64,000 nucleotides of DNA from Nocardia fluminea (GTDB taxonomy: Bacteria > Actinomycetota > Actinomycetes > Mycobacteriales > Mycobacteriaceae): the NCBI RefSeq assembly GCF_002846365.1, contig NZ_PJMW01000003.1:1-64000 (forward strand). Direction: 5' to 3'. Made by a program: the position numbers and the translations under genes. The notes under the pieces are model-generated. The model was not told the DNA's origin, made no database searches, and worked only from the letters and a program-made list of their open reading frames with translations. Position 1 is the first letter of the stretch. Each line of letters begins with the position of its first letter. This document shows positions 24,645 to 32,770 of the stretch, piece by piece.

Positions 24645-25385
24645 CTATCCCTGCTTCTGGACGTTGGAGATCAACAACGCACCCCCGGTCTCCGCCGGGC
24701 GGGTGTTGACCAGCTGGAGGTAGTCGGTCCGCGTGCGGTCCAGGCGAATCTCGACGATGTGGACATTGGCGGTGGTCGGGGCGATCGGAGTGATCGCGAC
24801 ACAGTGCCGGGTGCCGGGCGGGACCGAGGCGATGCCCGCGGCGAGTCCCTCGAAGGTGATGCCGCTCTCGGGCGCGAGCAATGGCATCGCTTTTCCGGCG
24901 TCGCGGTGGATGTAGTAGGCGGCTTCGAAAGAGGCGATGACCCCGGCCAAGGTGGTCGGGTCACCGGCGATTTCGGTGACCACCTCGCCGGTGAGCCCGG
25001 TGCACGGGCCCTGCGCAGGGGTGGTCGAGCTGGGCGGGGCGGCCGTGGACGGCACCTGCGCCCCGGTGTCGCTGGTCTCCTCGGGCGATGCCAGCAGGAC
25101 CCCGGCCAGGATGGCGACAGTGGCCGCCAGCGCGGCCCAGGCACCGCGCGGCAGCCGGTCCGCCAACCCGGTCCCCCATCGGGGAGCCTGGGCGGCGTTG
25201 GCCGCGCCGGGAGTCTTGGGTGTCCGGTCGAACCAGAACTCCTCCGGCAGGACGGGCTCGTCGAAGTCATGGGCGGAGCGGGTGTCGGCGACGAGCCGCA
25301 GATCCGGAAGAGTCTGGGGCAGGTCGACCCAAGCTTCGGCGTCGTCGTCTTCGTTGTCAGGTGGGTTGTGCGGGTACCTCGCCAT
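24645..25385 (-). CDS. Membrane-anchored protein with an extracytoplasmic domain, paralogue of the protein at 41659
   Basis: 246 residues: an acidic cytosolic N-terminus of about 80, one membrane segment (GAWAALAATVAILAGVLLA), and a Pro/Thr linker with an outside domain. The conserved pattern FEAAYYIHRDAGKAMPLL, followed by GIASVPPGTRHCVAITPI, recurs in the protein at 41659-42186 (FNHAYYVNRSAELTRRFL, GIDAVPTDTRHCVSIAPL). Two Cys may form a disulfide. The start follows GAGG. The function is unknown; a partner role for the ParA-like/SARP gene product is possible. Confidence 0.65.
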   Translation of the reverse strand: MARYPHNPPDNEDDDAEAWVDLPQTLPDLRLVADTRSAHDFDEPVLPEEFWFDRTPKTPGAANAAQAPRWGTGLADRLPRGAWAALAATVAILAGVLLASPEETSDTGAQVPSTAAPPSSTTPAQGPCTGLTGEVVTEIAGDPTTLAGVIASFEAAYYIHRDAGKAMPLLAPESGITFEGLAAGIASVPPGTRHCVAITPIAPTTANVHIVEIRLDRTRTDYLQLVNTRPAETGGALLISNVQKQG

Positions 25386-25418
25386 TCATATCGCCTCGGA
25401 TCGGTTGGTGCTCCGGGG

Positions 25419-25455
25419 CCTGCCCGCACCCCGGAGGGGTTGGGGCGCGGGCAGG
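25419..25455 (-). terminator. Long GC hairpin, twin of the one at 27864
   Basis: CCTGCCCGCACCCC pairs with GGGGCGCGGGCAGG over 14 positions with one mismatch. It lies between the ParB-like gene and the membrane-protein gene. The same core, with perfect pairing, occurs at 27864-27903, indicating a duplicated terminator. Confidence 0.6.
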
Positions 25456-25468
25456 TTCCCGTAGGGGT

Positions 25469-25534
25469 CTAGGAGCGGGCCGCGTGCTCGGAGTCCGGCG
25501 GTAGGAGAGCAGTCGGGTTCGTTCGGTTGCTCAT
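25469..25534 (-). CDS. Possible 21-residue ORF after the ParB-like gene
   Basis: ATG at 25534 overlaps the stop of the ParB-like gene as ATGA and reads MSNRTNPTALLPPDSEHAAR plus one Ser to a TAG, ending just before the terminator hairpin. The overlap is the only support. It may be a translated tail ORF or chance. Confidence 0.25.
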   Translation of the reverse strand: MSNRTNPTALLPPDSEHAARS

Positions 25535-26406
25535 ACCGGCTCCGGGAAGTTGGCGCGAGTCAGACCGCCCTTGGGCAGCTGCAACTTGGTCAGCGGACGC
25601 CCGCGACGGAAGGCGTTCCAGGTGAGGACGAACAGCGCCAGGAACTCCCGATCGGAAGTCTTGATCTTGTTGGTTCTGATCCTGTCCAGCCGCTCGCGTA
25701 GCGCGAGGATCGGTGAATCGAGCGCCAGGCCCGCTCCGCTGAGCACACGGTCGAAGAACTCCGCGCAGTCGTCCGGGTCGATGTGGTGCAGCCGTACCGC
25801 GACCGCCGACGTCACCGACGGACGTGCCTTGATCCGCGTGATCCCCCGACTCGCATACACAGTGATGATCTCGACGTGGCGCGGGTTGCGCTCGGCCCAC
25901 TCGACAACCCTGGGCGCCGACAACGCCGACACCCGGGTTTGATCACCGAACACGTTGCCGTCGAGCCACCGCTCGAGCACCCTGATAGTGCCCGCGATCA
26001 GCTGTGCTGTGGTGGCCGAACCGATGCCGCGCAGCTCCAGCTGATCGGCGGGGGTGCGTTTCACACCCTGGTCCATCGTGACTTGCGTATCCGAGCCCAG
26101 ACCGACGACCACGAGCATCGAGAACGCCAGTCCGGTCCCGGCGGTACGGGCGAGCGCTTCGAGCCGGTGCTGCCCGTCGAGCAGGTTCCCCATACTGTCG
26201 AACTTGATGGCCTCACCGTTGAATTTCCAACGGCCCTCGATCATTTCGGCGTGATACTGCGCCACCTTCTGCTCACGGACCTTGCGGTTGTTGGTGTTGC
26301 GCCGCAGCCACTGCGTCGCGAGGTCCGCATCCACAGCAACGACCTCCGGGCGCAGCGTCGACTCCGGGTCCGGCGGTGTCTCGACGGGTGGATGGACTGG
26401 TTCCAT
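25531..26406 (-). CDS. ParB/DGQHR-type protein
   Basis: 291 residues. The N-terminal half contains FNGEAIKFDSMGNLLDGQHR, followed by LEALARTAG. The DGQHR segment is the signature of ParB/Srx-like NTP-binding domains. QVTMDQGVKRTPADQL follows, then an all-helical C-terminal part. Plasmid and ICE proteins of this type act in partition or regulation. It starts 2 bp after the HTH protein's stop and is clearly co-translated with it. Together they could supply the nucleotide-binding and DNA-binding halves of a partition protein. Confidence 0.7.
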   Translation of the reverse strand: MEPVHPPVETPPDPESTLRPEVVAVDADLATQWLRRNTNNRKVREQKVAQYHAEMIEGRWKFNGEAIKFDSMGNLLDGQHRLEALARTAGTGLAFSMLVVVGLGSDTQVTMDQGVKRTPADQLELRGIGSATTAQLIAGTIRVLERWLDGNVFGDQTRVSALSAPRVVEWAERNPRHVEIITVYASRGITRIKARPSVTSAVAVRLHHIDPDDCAEFFDRVLSGAGLALDSPILALRERLDRIRTNKIKTSDREFLALFVLTWNAFRRGRPLTKLQLPKGGLTRANFPEPV

Positions 26407-26408
26407 GG

Positions 26409-27041
26409 CTATCCTTCGGGGGTCAGGAGATCGATGACGCGTTGCACCGCGTCGCGTGCGCGGACCAGATCACTCAAGTGCGAGCCAGCGATCTGGTCGG
26501 AGTTCTTTCCGAACCGGTCATCAGCAGCCAGGCGCGCGATCCGCGCCGTGTCCTTGGTCAAGGTGTAGGCGGCATCAAAGAACGCATCCGTGATCGGACG
26601 CCGACGAGGCGAGCGCGGCTCGTCCCCCCGCTGGCCCCCCGAATCCGGCTCCGACACAGCCGGTTTCGGCTGATAGGACTTGCCATCGATACCGGTCACT
26701 GCATCAGGTGCCCCAATTGGTCCACCTGTTTCGAGCTCACGCTGCACAGTGCCTTTACCCAGCCCGGTCGCGGCGGCGATCGCCCGGGTGCTCATGCCGA
26801 TTTCGCGCATCGAGGCGACGACTTCGGAGCGTTCCTCGCGCGGTAGCCGCAACCGGGTGTTCCCGAATTCACGGGTGCAGTAGTCGTCCCACGAGTCGTA
26901 GCCCAGCACCGACCACGCCCGCGACACATACGCCTGTTTGACCAGCTCCCACACCGCCTCGACACCGACCCGGATCCGGTCGGTCAGATCACGAGCATCG
27001 ACCGACGACAACCGAATCAGCGGGGAGCCCGGCGAGGTCAT
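26409..27041 (-). CDS. HTH protein of ParB/KorB type
   Basis: 210 residues, ATG overlapping the previous stop (ATGA). A clear helix-turn-helix lies around residues 75-100 (IGMSTRAIAAATGLGKGTVQ), preceded by a helical region with VWELVKQAYVSRAWSVLGYD and SWDDYCTREFG. A polar Pro-rich linker and a C-terminal helical region (DAFFDAAYTLTKDTARIARL) follow. It is likely the DNA-binding partner of the ParB-like protein downstream. Confidence 0.7.
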   Translation of the reverse strand: MTSPGSPLIRLSSVDARDLTDRIRVGVEAVWELVKQAYVSRAWSVLGYDSWDDYCTREFGNTRLRLPREERSEVVASMREIGMSTRAIAAATGLGKGTVQRELETGGPIGAPDAVTGIDGKSYQPKPAVSEPDSGGQRGDEPRSPRRRPITDAFFDAAYTLTKDTARIARLAADDRFGKNSDQIAGSHLSDLVRARDAVQRVIDLLTPEG

Positions 27042-27496
27042 CGCCGCGCCCGGCTGGTATCCACGAGCCGCAAGAGCTGGCCCGGGTCGGTGACCACGGC
27101 CCCGGCAGCGATCCCGGCCAGATCCAGCTCTGGGGCGTAGCCGGGCGCAAGGCCCCCGGCCCAGACCGCTGCGCGGGCACCGTCGGTGTAACCCCACAAC
27201 ACGATCGGGGCATTCGTGGCGTTGCGGGCCGGGACCCGAGCTGGCGCACGGCCCAGATCGGCCATGACCTGCCCGGCCGCGCGACCGGCCAGGAAGGTGC
27301 CCAACGCGTCGATCCTCGGCAGCGGTGTAGTCGGTGCCAGGTCGGGGAAAGACTGCTCCACCTGCATCGCCCCCGTCCCCGAATGCGCGGTGGCGTCTCG
27401 GTCGCCGTCGTCGTGGCACACAGTGATCACGAACACTGCGATCACGGTGGCGATGATCACGATGAGCACAATCACCAAGACGCGGTAGCTTCTCAT
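27038..27496 (-). CDS. Short membrane-anchored lipase-like protein without the catalytic serine
   Basis: 152 residues from ATG 27496 (or GTG 27505). A strong N-terminal membrane anchor (VLVIVLIVIIATVIAVFVIT) is followed by a region aligning with the middle of the larger lipase-like protein at 27918-29057: IVLWGYTDGARAAVWAG, then YAPELDLAGIAAGAVVTD. In real secretory lipases the elbow is GYSQGG; here Asp sits in place of the Ser. The domain stops soon after, so it is a truncated, probably non-hydrolytic copy. Confidence 0.55.
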   Translation of the reverse strand: MRSYRVLVIVLIVIIATVIAVFVITVCHDDGDRDATAHSGTGAMQVEQSFPDLAPTTPLPRIDALGTFLAGRAAGQVMADLGRAPARVPARNATNAPIVLWGYTDGARAAVWAGGLAPGYAPELDLAGIAAGAVVTDPGQLLRLVDTSRARR

Positions 27497-27658
27497 ACCT
27501 TGCACCTGCCTTTATCGCGGTGACCGCGCGACAACGTCGGCCCCACGGTGGCGTGGGCGGCCACCGCCGCGCCCGGCAACAGGGGGACCAACGCCGGGCG
27601 CAGCCGCATCAGGGACACGGCCCTGCCCGAGGATCGGTGCGCTGTAGAAATCGGTCAT
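27493..27658 (-). pseudogene. Frameshifted N-terminal fragment of a lipase-like gene
   Basis: ATG 27658 follows GGAGG and reads TDFYSAPILGQGR, matching the N-terminus of the large lipase-like protein (FSDFYQTPILREG). The similarity then continues in another frame (LMRLRPALVPLLPGAA), which ends with a TGA overlapping the ATG at 27496. With the next gene this looks like one ancestral lipase gene split by an indel. Part could still be translated by coupling. Confidence 0.45.
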
Positions 27659-27719
27659 GACGCCTCCGTAATTCGTTGGATCCTTATGTGACACAAGGGG
27701 GGTGGATTGTTGTGTGGCA

Positions 27720-27757
27720 CCTGTCCTGCCCGGTGGAGGGGCCCCAGGCAGGACAGG
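27720..27757 (-). terminator. Hairpin upstream of the lipase remnant
   Basis: CCTGTCCTGCC and GGCAGGACAGG form an 11-bp stem around a 16-base loop. It lies in the 260-bp gap between the two lipase-like genes, next to a second, larger hairpin. It may act as a terminator or attenuator. Confidence 0.5.
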
Positions 27758-27863
27758 GCATCTCGAACTGGAATTGAAGCGCGACCTCCGCCCCGCGAAC
27801 GGCTCAGACATCGCAGCGCGTCCGGGACCGCGCGTTTCGGGGGACTGTGTGTTTTGCCCGGGG

Positions 27864-27903
27864 CCTGCCCGCACCCCGTGGAGGGGGCCGGGGTGCGGGC
27901 AGG
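27864..27903 (-). terminator. Perfect 14-bp hairpin after the lipase-like gene
   Basis: CCTGCCCGCACCCC and GGGGTGCGGGCAGG are exact complements with a 12-base loop, starting 15 bases after the lipase-like stop codon. It shares its core with the hairpin at 25419-25455. Confidence 0.7.
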
Positions 27904-27917
27904 GCTCCCCGCAGGGG

Positions 27918-29057
27918 TCATGGACGGCTCGCGTGCTCGCTGTGCTCACTCGCAGGCTGTGTCGGGGTAGGCGAGGTCGCCGGCCGACTCGTGAGGTCTT
28001 CGCCGAGCCGGGCCAGGACATCGCTGACCGCGAGGTGGGCGGTGGAGCGGTGATCGGCCTCGTACTCACGCCAGGACACGAGCGTGCCGCGCTGCCGATA
28101 CGCGATGAGAGTGCGCCGACCAGCGCGCACGGGCACCACGAGGTCGAGCTCACCGTGATAGAGGTGCAACGGCATCGGCGGCTTCGTATGGCCAAGAGTC
28201 TCGAGCGCCAACACCCGCCGCCACCAGTGATCGTTCCAAGGATCCGCGCCTTTGGTCCAATGCGTCAGCGGTTGCGGGAACCGTTCTCGCAGTTCGACAC
28301 CCGTGAGGTATTGCGCCTCGGCAACGGCTTGCACCCCGGCCTCGCTGAGTACGTGGCGCAGCGGGAGCTGGTCGTAGGCACGGGAGAGCCCGATCAGCGC
28401 GGGCAGTCCCAGGCCCGAACCCGCGCCCTCGCTGATCGCCGCAGCCACCGCGACGAGGTCGGAAACGACTGCCCCAGCGGCGATCCCGCGCAAGTCCACC
28501 TCGGGGGCGTACCAGGGCTGCAGTTCCCCAGCAGCGGCGGTGACCCGCCCTCCGTCGGCGTATCCCCACGCTACAACCGGAGCGACGGGCAGATCGAGGT
28601 TCGCGCCCCGATACACAGCCCGCGCGAGATCGAGCACCGCCCTGGCACCGTCGCGGGCGGCGAGGAAGGTGTGTGGTCCGGTGCCGACGCCGAGTCCTTG
28701 CCCGTCGGGGATGGCCACCACCCACCCTCGATCCAACGCGGCCTCGATCGCGTAGGTGTCGGGTTCGGTGCCGGTCGCCAACATCTGCGAGGGAGCGCAC
28801 ACTCCCGCGAGCCCGCGGAAAGGCGGGCAGTACATCAGGATCGCGGTCTTGCCGGGTGCGGCGGTGGCTTCGGGGATCAACACGATCGCCGAGGCGGGCA
28901 ACAGTTGCCCGCGTGAGCCGGTGGTGACGTAGATGACCTGCCACGCCCCGGCCGCCCCGGCGAGTTGGGAAGCGAACACGGGCCTGGTGCGGACGAGGTC
29001 GCCGGGCCGGGCTCCCTCGCGCAGGATCGGTGTTTGGTAGAAGTCGCTGAATTTCAC
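27918..29057 (-). CDS. Secretory-lipase-family protein with Asp in place of the nucleophilic Ser
   Basis: 379 residues, GTG start overlapping the cutinase stop (GTGA). The LIP-family order is recognisable: FSDFYQTPILREG at the start, ILMYCPPFRGLAGVCAPSQM, AIEAALDRGWVVAIPDGQG, then the elbow region PVVAWGYADGGRVTAAAG, and YAPEVDLRGIAAGAVVSD. Near the end, LYHGELDLVVPV carries the usual Asp region. The elbow reads GYADGG instead of GYSQGG, so hydrolysis by the standard mechanism is unlikely. No signal peptide is obvious at this start. It may be a binding or scaffold protein partnering the active cutinase encoded next to it. Confidence 0.72.
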   Translation of the reverse strand: MKFSDFYQTPILREGARPGDLVRTRPVFASQLAGAAGAWQVIYVTTGSRGQLLPASAIVLIPEATAAPGKTAILMYCPPFRGLAGVCAPSQMLATGTEPDTYAIEAALDRGWVVAIPDGQGLGVGTGPHTFLAARDGARAVLDLARAVYRGANLDLPVAPVVAWGYADGGRVTAAAGELQPWYAPEVDLRGIAAGAVVSDLVAVAAAISEGAGSGLGLPALIGLSRAYDQLPLRHVLSEAGVQAVAEAQYLTGVELRERFPQPLTHWTKGADPWNDHWWRRVLALETLGHTKPPMPLHLYHGELDLVVPVRAGRRTLIAYRQRGTLVSWREYEADHRSTAHLAVSDVLARLGEDLTSRPATSPTPTQPASEHSEHASRP

Positions 29058-30292
29058 TGGTGTCTCCCGGCGAGGTCGTAGGCGAGGGCAGTCAGCCACG
29101 CGACCGAGCTGGCGAGTTGCCCGGTCGTGTGATAGCTGGTGTGGCGGGCGGGGGTGTCGGCGTAGCGCAGCAACACCGCCGGATCGAGCAGGTCGGCGTT
29201 GTCGGCGATCAACTGGCCCCACGCTGCTGATAGGCGAGCGGCGAGGTTGGGCAACTGGGTGAACGGGTTGGCGGCCACCACGGCGGTGATGTCGGCCCAC
29301 CGTGCCGAGGCTGCGGCGGCCTCGTCGGGACTCGGCGACGGTGTGCGGGAGTCGGCGGCGTCGGTGAGCCGCTGGGCCAGACTCACCGCGGGCACATAGT
29401 CGACGAACCCGGGCCCGATCTGGAAGTCGTTGAGCACCACGGTCGTCCAGGCGTCACCGAGTGTGGACGACAGCAGCGACTGGATCGAGCCGAGCGCGGC
29501 GATCGGGTCGCGCAAGTCGGCCTGGGCGGCGATCTGGGCCGACATCCGCAACAGCGCGGCGCGATCGGGTGCCGAGCAACTGAGGTCACCCTCGACACAG
29601 ATGTCGGCAACCCTGCCGGTCAACGAGCCGTAGTCGACGCCCGAGCTCGTGGCGATCCCGCCACCAGAGGCGGGCGCGCCCGTGATCGCGACCTGCGCTA
29701 CCGCCGCCCCGCTCGTGCCGGGAGCCGGGTCCGGGGTCAATTGTCCGGGGCGGCCAGGGATCACCGGCGAGCCCGGCGCGCGTTGCGGATCGGAGAACAG
29801 CGCGATCCCCGCGACCCGTCCAGGATCGACGGGGCCTTCCCCCGCCCCGACAGCCTGCGCGAACGACGAAACCACCTGCGCGCCTTGGGAGTACCCGACA
29901 GCGGCGAGCGCGGTGCCGGGGCAGTCGGCAGCGATCCGCCCAGCAGAGTCGGTGAGCCCTGTCAGGCCCGCGCCCGCCGAAACTACGTACGGGTCGGCGC
30001 CACCGCCGGTACCGACCGCACCGCCGAATGAGGCTGGATAGCCGATGTAGGTGTGTGCCACCAGATTCGGTGCGGCGGCCTGCACCGGGCCGAGCAGCTG
30101 TCCCAGCATGCCGCTGTCGGCGGTCTCGGAGGCACCCGGCGAGGACTCGCTGGTGCCCTGCACCCCGAGGACCCACAGCGCCGGGCAGCTCGGCCCCGCC
30201 GGAGATGGTTGCGCGGCACCGGTTCCCGGCGCGCAGAGGCTCCCGGCGAAGGTGGCCAGAACGGCCGCGGCGAGGACACGGCTGGCGGTCAC
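29054..30292 (-). CDS. Exported cutinase-family hydrolase
   Basis: 412 residues with a Sec signal peptide (VLAAAVLATFAGSLCAPGTG). The cutinase core follows: CPALWVLGVQGTSESSPG, AHTYIGYPASFGG, nucleophile elbow LAAVGYSQGAQVVSS, and the DICVEGDLSC loop with the expected Asp and disulfide Cys pair. A C-terminal extension of about 150 residues is helical and unusual for stand-alone cutinases. Both ends overlap neighbours by 4 bases, so it is translated within a tight operon. It probably acts on lipid or polyester outside the cell. Confidence 0.85.
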   Translation of the reverse strand: MTASRVLAAAVLATFAGSLCAPGTGAAQPSPAGPSCPALWVLGVQGTSESSPGASETADSGMLGQLLGPVQAAAPNLVAHTYIGYPASFGGAVGTGGGADPYVVSAGAGLTGLTDSAGRIAADCPGTALAAVGYSQGAQVVSSFAQAVGAGEGPVDPGRVAGIALFSDPQRAPGSPVIPGRPGQLTPDPAPGTSGAAVAQVAITGAPASGGGIATSSGVDYGSLTGRVADICVEGDLSCSAPDRAALLRMSAQIAAQADLRDPIAALGSIQSLLSSTLGDAWTTVVLNDFQIGPGFVDYVPAVSLAQRLTDAADSRTPSPSPDEAAAASARWADITAVVAANPFTQLPNLAARLSAAWGQLIADNADLLDPAVLLRYADTPARHTSYHTTGQLASSVAWLTALAYDLAGRHQ

Positions 30293-31194
30293 GGCTGTCC
30301 CACCCCCGCCCCGGCACCGAACCCAGCACCCACCGTGCCGCCGACCAACGCGCCCACGGCGGCGGCTGGCACCCCGGCCACGACAGCGCCCGCGATCGCC
30401 CCGGCCGCCGCGCCCAGTGCCGTACCGGCCACTCCGCTTGTGATCGTGCCGATGACCGGGATCGCCACCACCGTTCCGATTGCGGCCCCGGCGATTCCGC
30501 CGATGGTGCCACCGGCCAGCGCGCCCACGGCCGCACCGACTGCCGCTACCGGGGCACCGGTCACCGTTCCGCCGACCGCGCCACCGACCCCGGCACCGGC
30601 GACCGTGGCCCCGGCCACCCGATCCGAACGTCCGGCCGGGAGCCCGACCGAGTCCAGGAACGTCGCGGCCTGGGCTTCGAGATCAGCGCTGACGTTATTG
30701 ACGGTGTCGCCGATCTCCGGGGGCAGCCACTCCGGCTCGGCGAACTGGGCTTGGCCGATCCGGATCGTGTCCGGAGGCGGTTCGATCGGCGCGACCGGCT
30801 CCACCGGCACCGGCGAATGCAACTCGATCACGTACACCGGCGGTGCAGGCTCGGGTGAAGGAGCTGGACGCGGAGACGGGCCGTTGCGGATCTCCGGCGG
30901 CTGCTCGACATACACCGGCGGCTCAGGTTCGGGCGCTGGAGGCGGTGCGGGAGCGTCGGTTCCGGGTTGCGCGGGGGCAGTGACGCCGGGCTGGTCAGCG
31001 ATCGGAGCCAGCGGAGCCATGGCACTCGCGGGCGCGATGGCCAGCATCATCAGCACCGGCACAGCACCGGCAGCCACTAAGCGGCCACTCCACAGCATCC
31101 GCCCCCCGTAGGTCAGGCGAGGGCTACCCGCTGAGCGGCACCGCTGCACCGGGAGCGCGACGGCAACTCGCGGTGTATTGCCTTTTTTGGACAT
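30289..31194 (-). CDS. Exported Pro-rich/Gly-Ala-rich protein
   Basis: 301 residues, start after AAGGG. An N-terminal hydrophobic region (LVAAGAVPVLMMLAIAPASA) looks like a signal peptide or anchor. A Pro/Glu-rich section with repeated PVYV motifs follows. The last 110 residues are Gly/Ala/Val with a glycine-zipper pattern (GGAVGGTVTGAPVAAVGAAV), a type that inserts in or spans membranes. It could anchor or export the cutinase and lipase-like proteins encoded by the overlapping downstream genes. Confidence 0.65.
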   Translation of the reverse strand: MSKKGNTPRVAVALPVQRCRSAGSPRLTYGGRMLWSGRLVAAGAVPVLMMLAIAPASAMAPLAPIADQPGVTAPAQPGTDAPAPPPAPEPEPPVYVEQPPEIRNGPSPRPAPSPEPAPPVYVIELHSPVPVEPVAPIEPPPDTIRIGQAQFAEPEWLPPEIGDTVNNVSADLEAQAATFLDSVGLPAGRSDRVAGATVAGAGVGGAVGGTVTGAPVAAVGAAVGALAGGTIGGIAGAAIGTVVAIPVIGTITSGVAGTALGAAAGAIAGAVVAGVPAAAVGALVGGTVGAGFGAGAGVGQP

Positions 31195-31371
31195 GACAAA
31201 TAACCCTTCGATCGAAGGTGGAAACAGACAGGGAAAAATGCCAGGAAGAATGCCTGGAAAAACATAGGGAATACGCGTGTTCGCGAATAATTCCCGTGTC
31301 TCCCGGCTGCGGATCGCAGCCGGGAGAGTCGGGCTCTCGATTCTTCTAGCCAGCGAGAACCGGGCGGCCGA

Positions 31372-31467
31372 TCAGAAGAACGGCAGCACCTGCACCGCGA
31401 TCGCAAGCGCATTCGAGACCAGCGACGCACCCGCACTGAGCACCGACAAAACCGTGTAGAGATCCAT
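31372..31467 (-). CDS. Small hydrophobic peptide (31 aa)
   Basis: ATG at 31467 follows GAAAGGGAAATC. The product starts MDLYTVLSVLSAGASLV and continues as one amphipathic to hydrophobic helix ending in VLPFF. It is a single-pass or membrane-active peptide at the head of the exported-protein operon, 177 bp ahead of the next start. It is too short for standard gene callers. Confidence 0.5.
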   Translation of the reverse strand: MDLYTVLSVLSAGASLVSNALAIAVQVLPFF

Positions 31468-31854
31468 GATTTCCCTTTCGGAGGAGGTTGGTGTACCTCA
31501 CCATCACAGCCCCGAAAACCAGTGCAGCGCTACCCCTTCGACTGGTAAATGTTTTACTGCCGATTTGATTACCACCCCGCCGACAGGGGGTGACCTGCGC
31601 CGATCGGCGAAAGTGGTAAGGAAAGTGTCAGACAGGAACTTTTCCGGGGCCCGCCACCCGGCGAAAGGGTACTCAAAATACCTCGCCGCGCCGAGGCGGA
31701 GAGTGTTAGCTAATTGTCAGCGAGGTCACAGCGAATGATCTGTGGCCGGACCGGTCTGTTTCTGGTACGAATTAATCAACTCCGGGGGGAGTTAACCCAT
31801 CAACGTAACCGACGGTGAAGGGGCAACGGAAGACTGTAGTAGGAGGGGCTTGAC
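31468..31854. other. Divergent regulatory region
   Basis: This separates the leftward exported-protein operon from rightward regulator genes. It is AT-richer than its surroundings near 31540-31575 and contains the palindrome at 31778. An AGGAGG ribosome binding site for the regulator lies near the end. No ORF here is convincing. Confidence 0.45.
31778..31793. promoter_or_regulatory. Palindrome upstream of the MmyB-type regulator
   Basis: AACTCC-gggg-GGAGTT, 16 bases with perfect arms, 62 bases before the regulator's start. It is a candidate autoregulatory operator for the XRE protein encoded next to it. Confidence 0.4.
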
Positions 31855-32697
31855 ATGAACCGGAGGAACTCACCGACCAACGACCCGCGGCGAGGCCGAG
31901 GCCGCGACGTCGAAGCCGAGCTACCTGCCCTGGGCCGATGGGTACGCAGGCTCCGCGAGGCCCGCGGGCTCTCCCGGCCCGAGGCGGCCGGCCTGCTCAC
32001 CATCAGCTACGAGCTGCTGCGCAAGATCGAGTACGGCACCACCCCGTGCACCCTTCCGGTGCTCGAGCAGATGATCACCACCTACGAACTGGGTCCGGCG
32101 CAAGCCCGCCACACCCGCGACCTCGCCCGGCCCTCTGTCTCGCTGACCCCGGTCGAGGAGCTGCGCACCCATCACAGCGCTGGCGAGCGCCTCACAAAAC
32201 TGAACGAGCTCGATGAGCGCGGACTCGTCGGCGCCTACATCGACCCTTTGTGGTCGTTGGTCCACGCCAACAATCGATTTCGCGCCGAACTGCCCGGTAT
32301 CGATCGCTACGACGACAACGCCGCCTTATGGTTCTTCCACCCCGGCACCACCACACCCACCGCCGAAACCCTTGTCGTGCACTGGGATACCGCCGCCGCC
32401 TACCTCGTCGCGTCCCTGCGCGCCGCGCTCGGCACCCACCGCCACAACCCACAAGCACAAACCCTGTTCCAGAAGCTCTGCGGCTCACACACTTTCACCG
32501 AGTTGTGGAACACCAGACTCGAGGTTGCCTACGGCTACCCGACCGACGAACCCCTCGAACTCCGCGAGCCCGACACCGGGAACCTGTACTCCGTCCGGAT
32601 CCATCTCGGTGCCAGAGTTCGTACGCACCTCGACACCCCTGAGCTGCGATTCTTCATCGGCTACCGCGATCCCCGAGACCCACCGACCCAGCTCTGA
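31855..32697 (+). CDS. XRE-family regulator with MmyB-like ligand domain
   Basis: 280 residues after AGGAGG. An N-terminal XRE helix-turn-helix (LGRWVRRLREARGLSRPEAA, LLTISYELLRKIEYG) is followed by the MmyB-like sensor domain: GAYIDPLWSLVHANNRFRAE, ALWFFHPGTTTP and AAAYLVASLRAALG, ending ELRFFIGYRDP. This domain is PAS-like and binds hydrophobic ligands in characterised actinobacterial homologues. It is divergent from the exported-protein operon, which it may control. Confidence 0.85.
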   Translation: MNRRNSPTNDPRRGRGRDVEAELPALGRWVRRLREARGLSRPEAAGLLTISYELLRKIEYGTTPCTLPVLEQMITTYELGPAQARHTRDLARPSVSLTPVEELRTHHSAGERLTKLNELDERGLVGAYIDPLWSLVHANNRFRAELPGIDRYDDNAALWFFHPGTTTPTAETLVVHWDTAAAYLVASLRAALGTHRHNPQAQTLFQKLCGSHTFTELWNTRLEVAYGYPTDEPLELREPDTGNLYSVRIHLGARVRTHLDTPELRFFIGYRDPRDPPTQL

Positions 32698-32770
32698 CAC
32701 ACCCTGCACAACACACACCTGCCTCGCCGAACACGGGGCGGGACAACCGAACACCGACACAGGAGCACGC

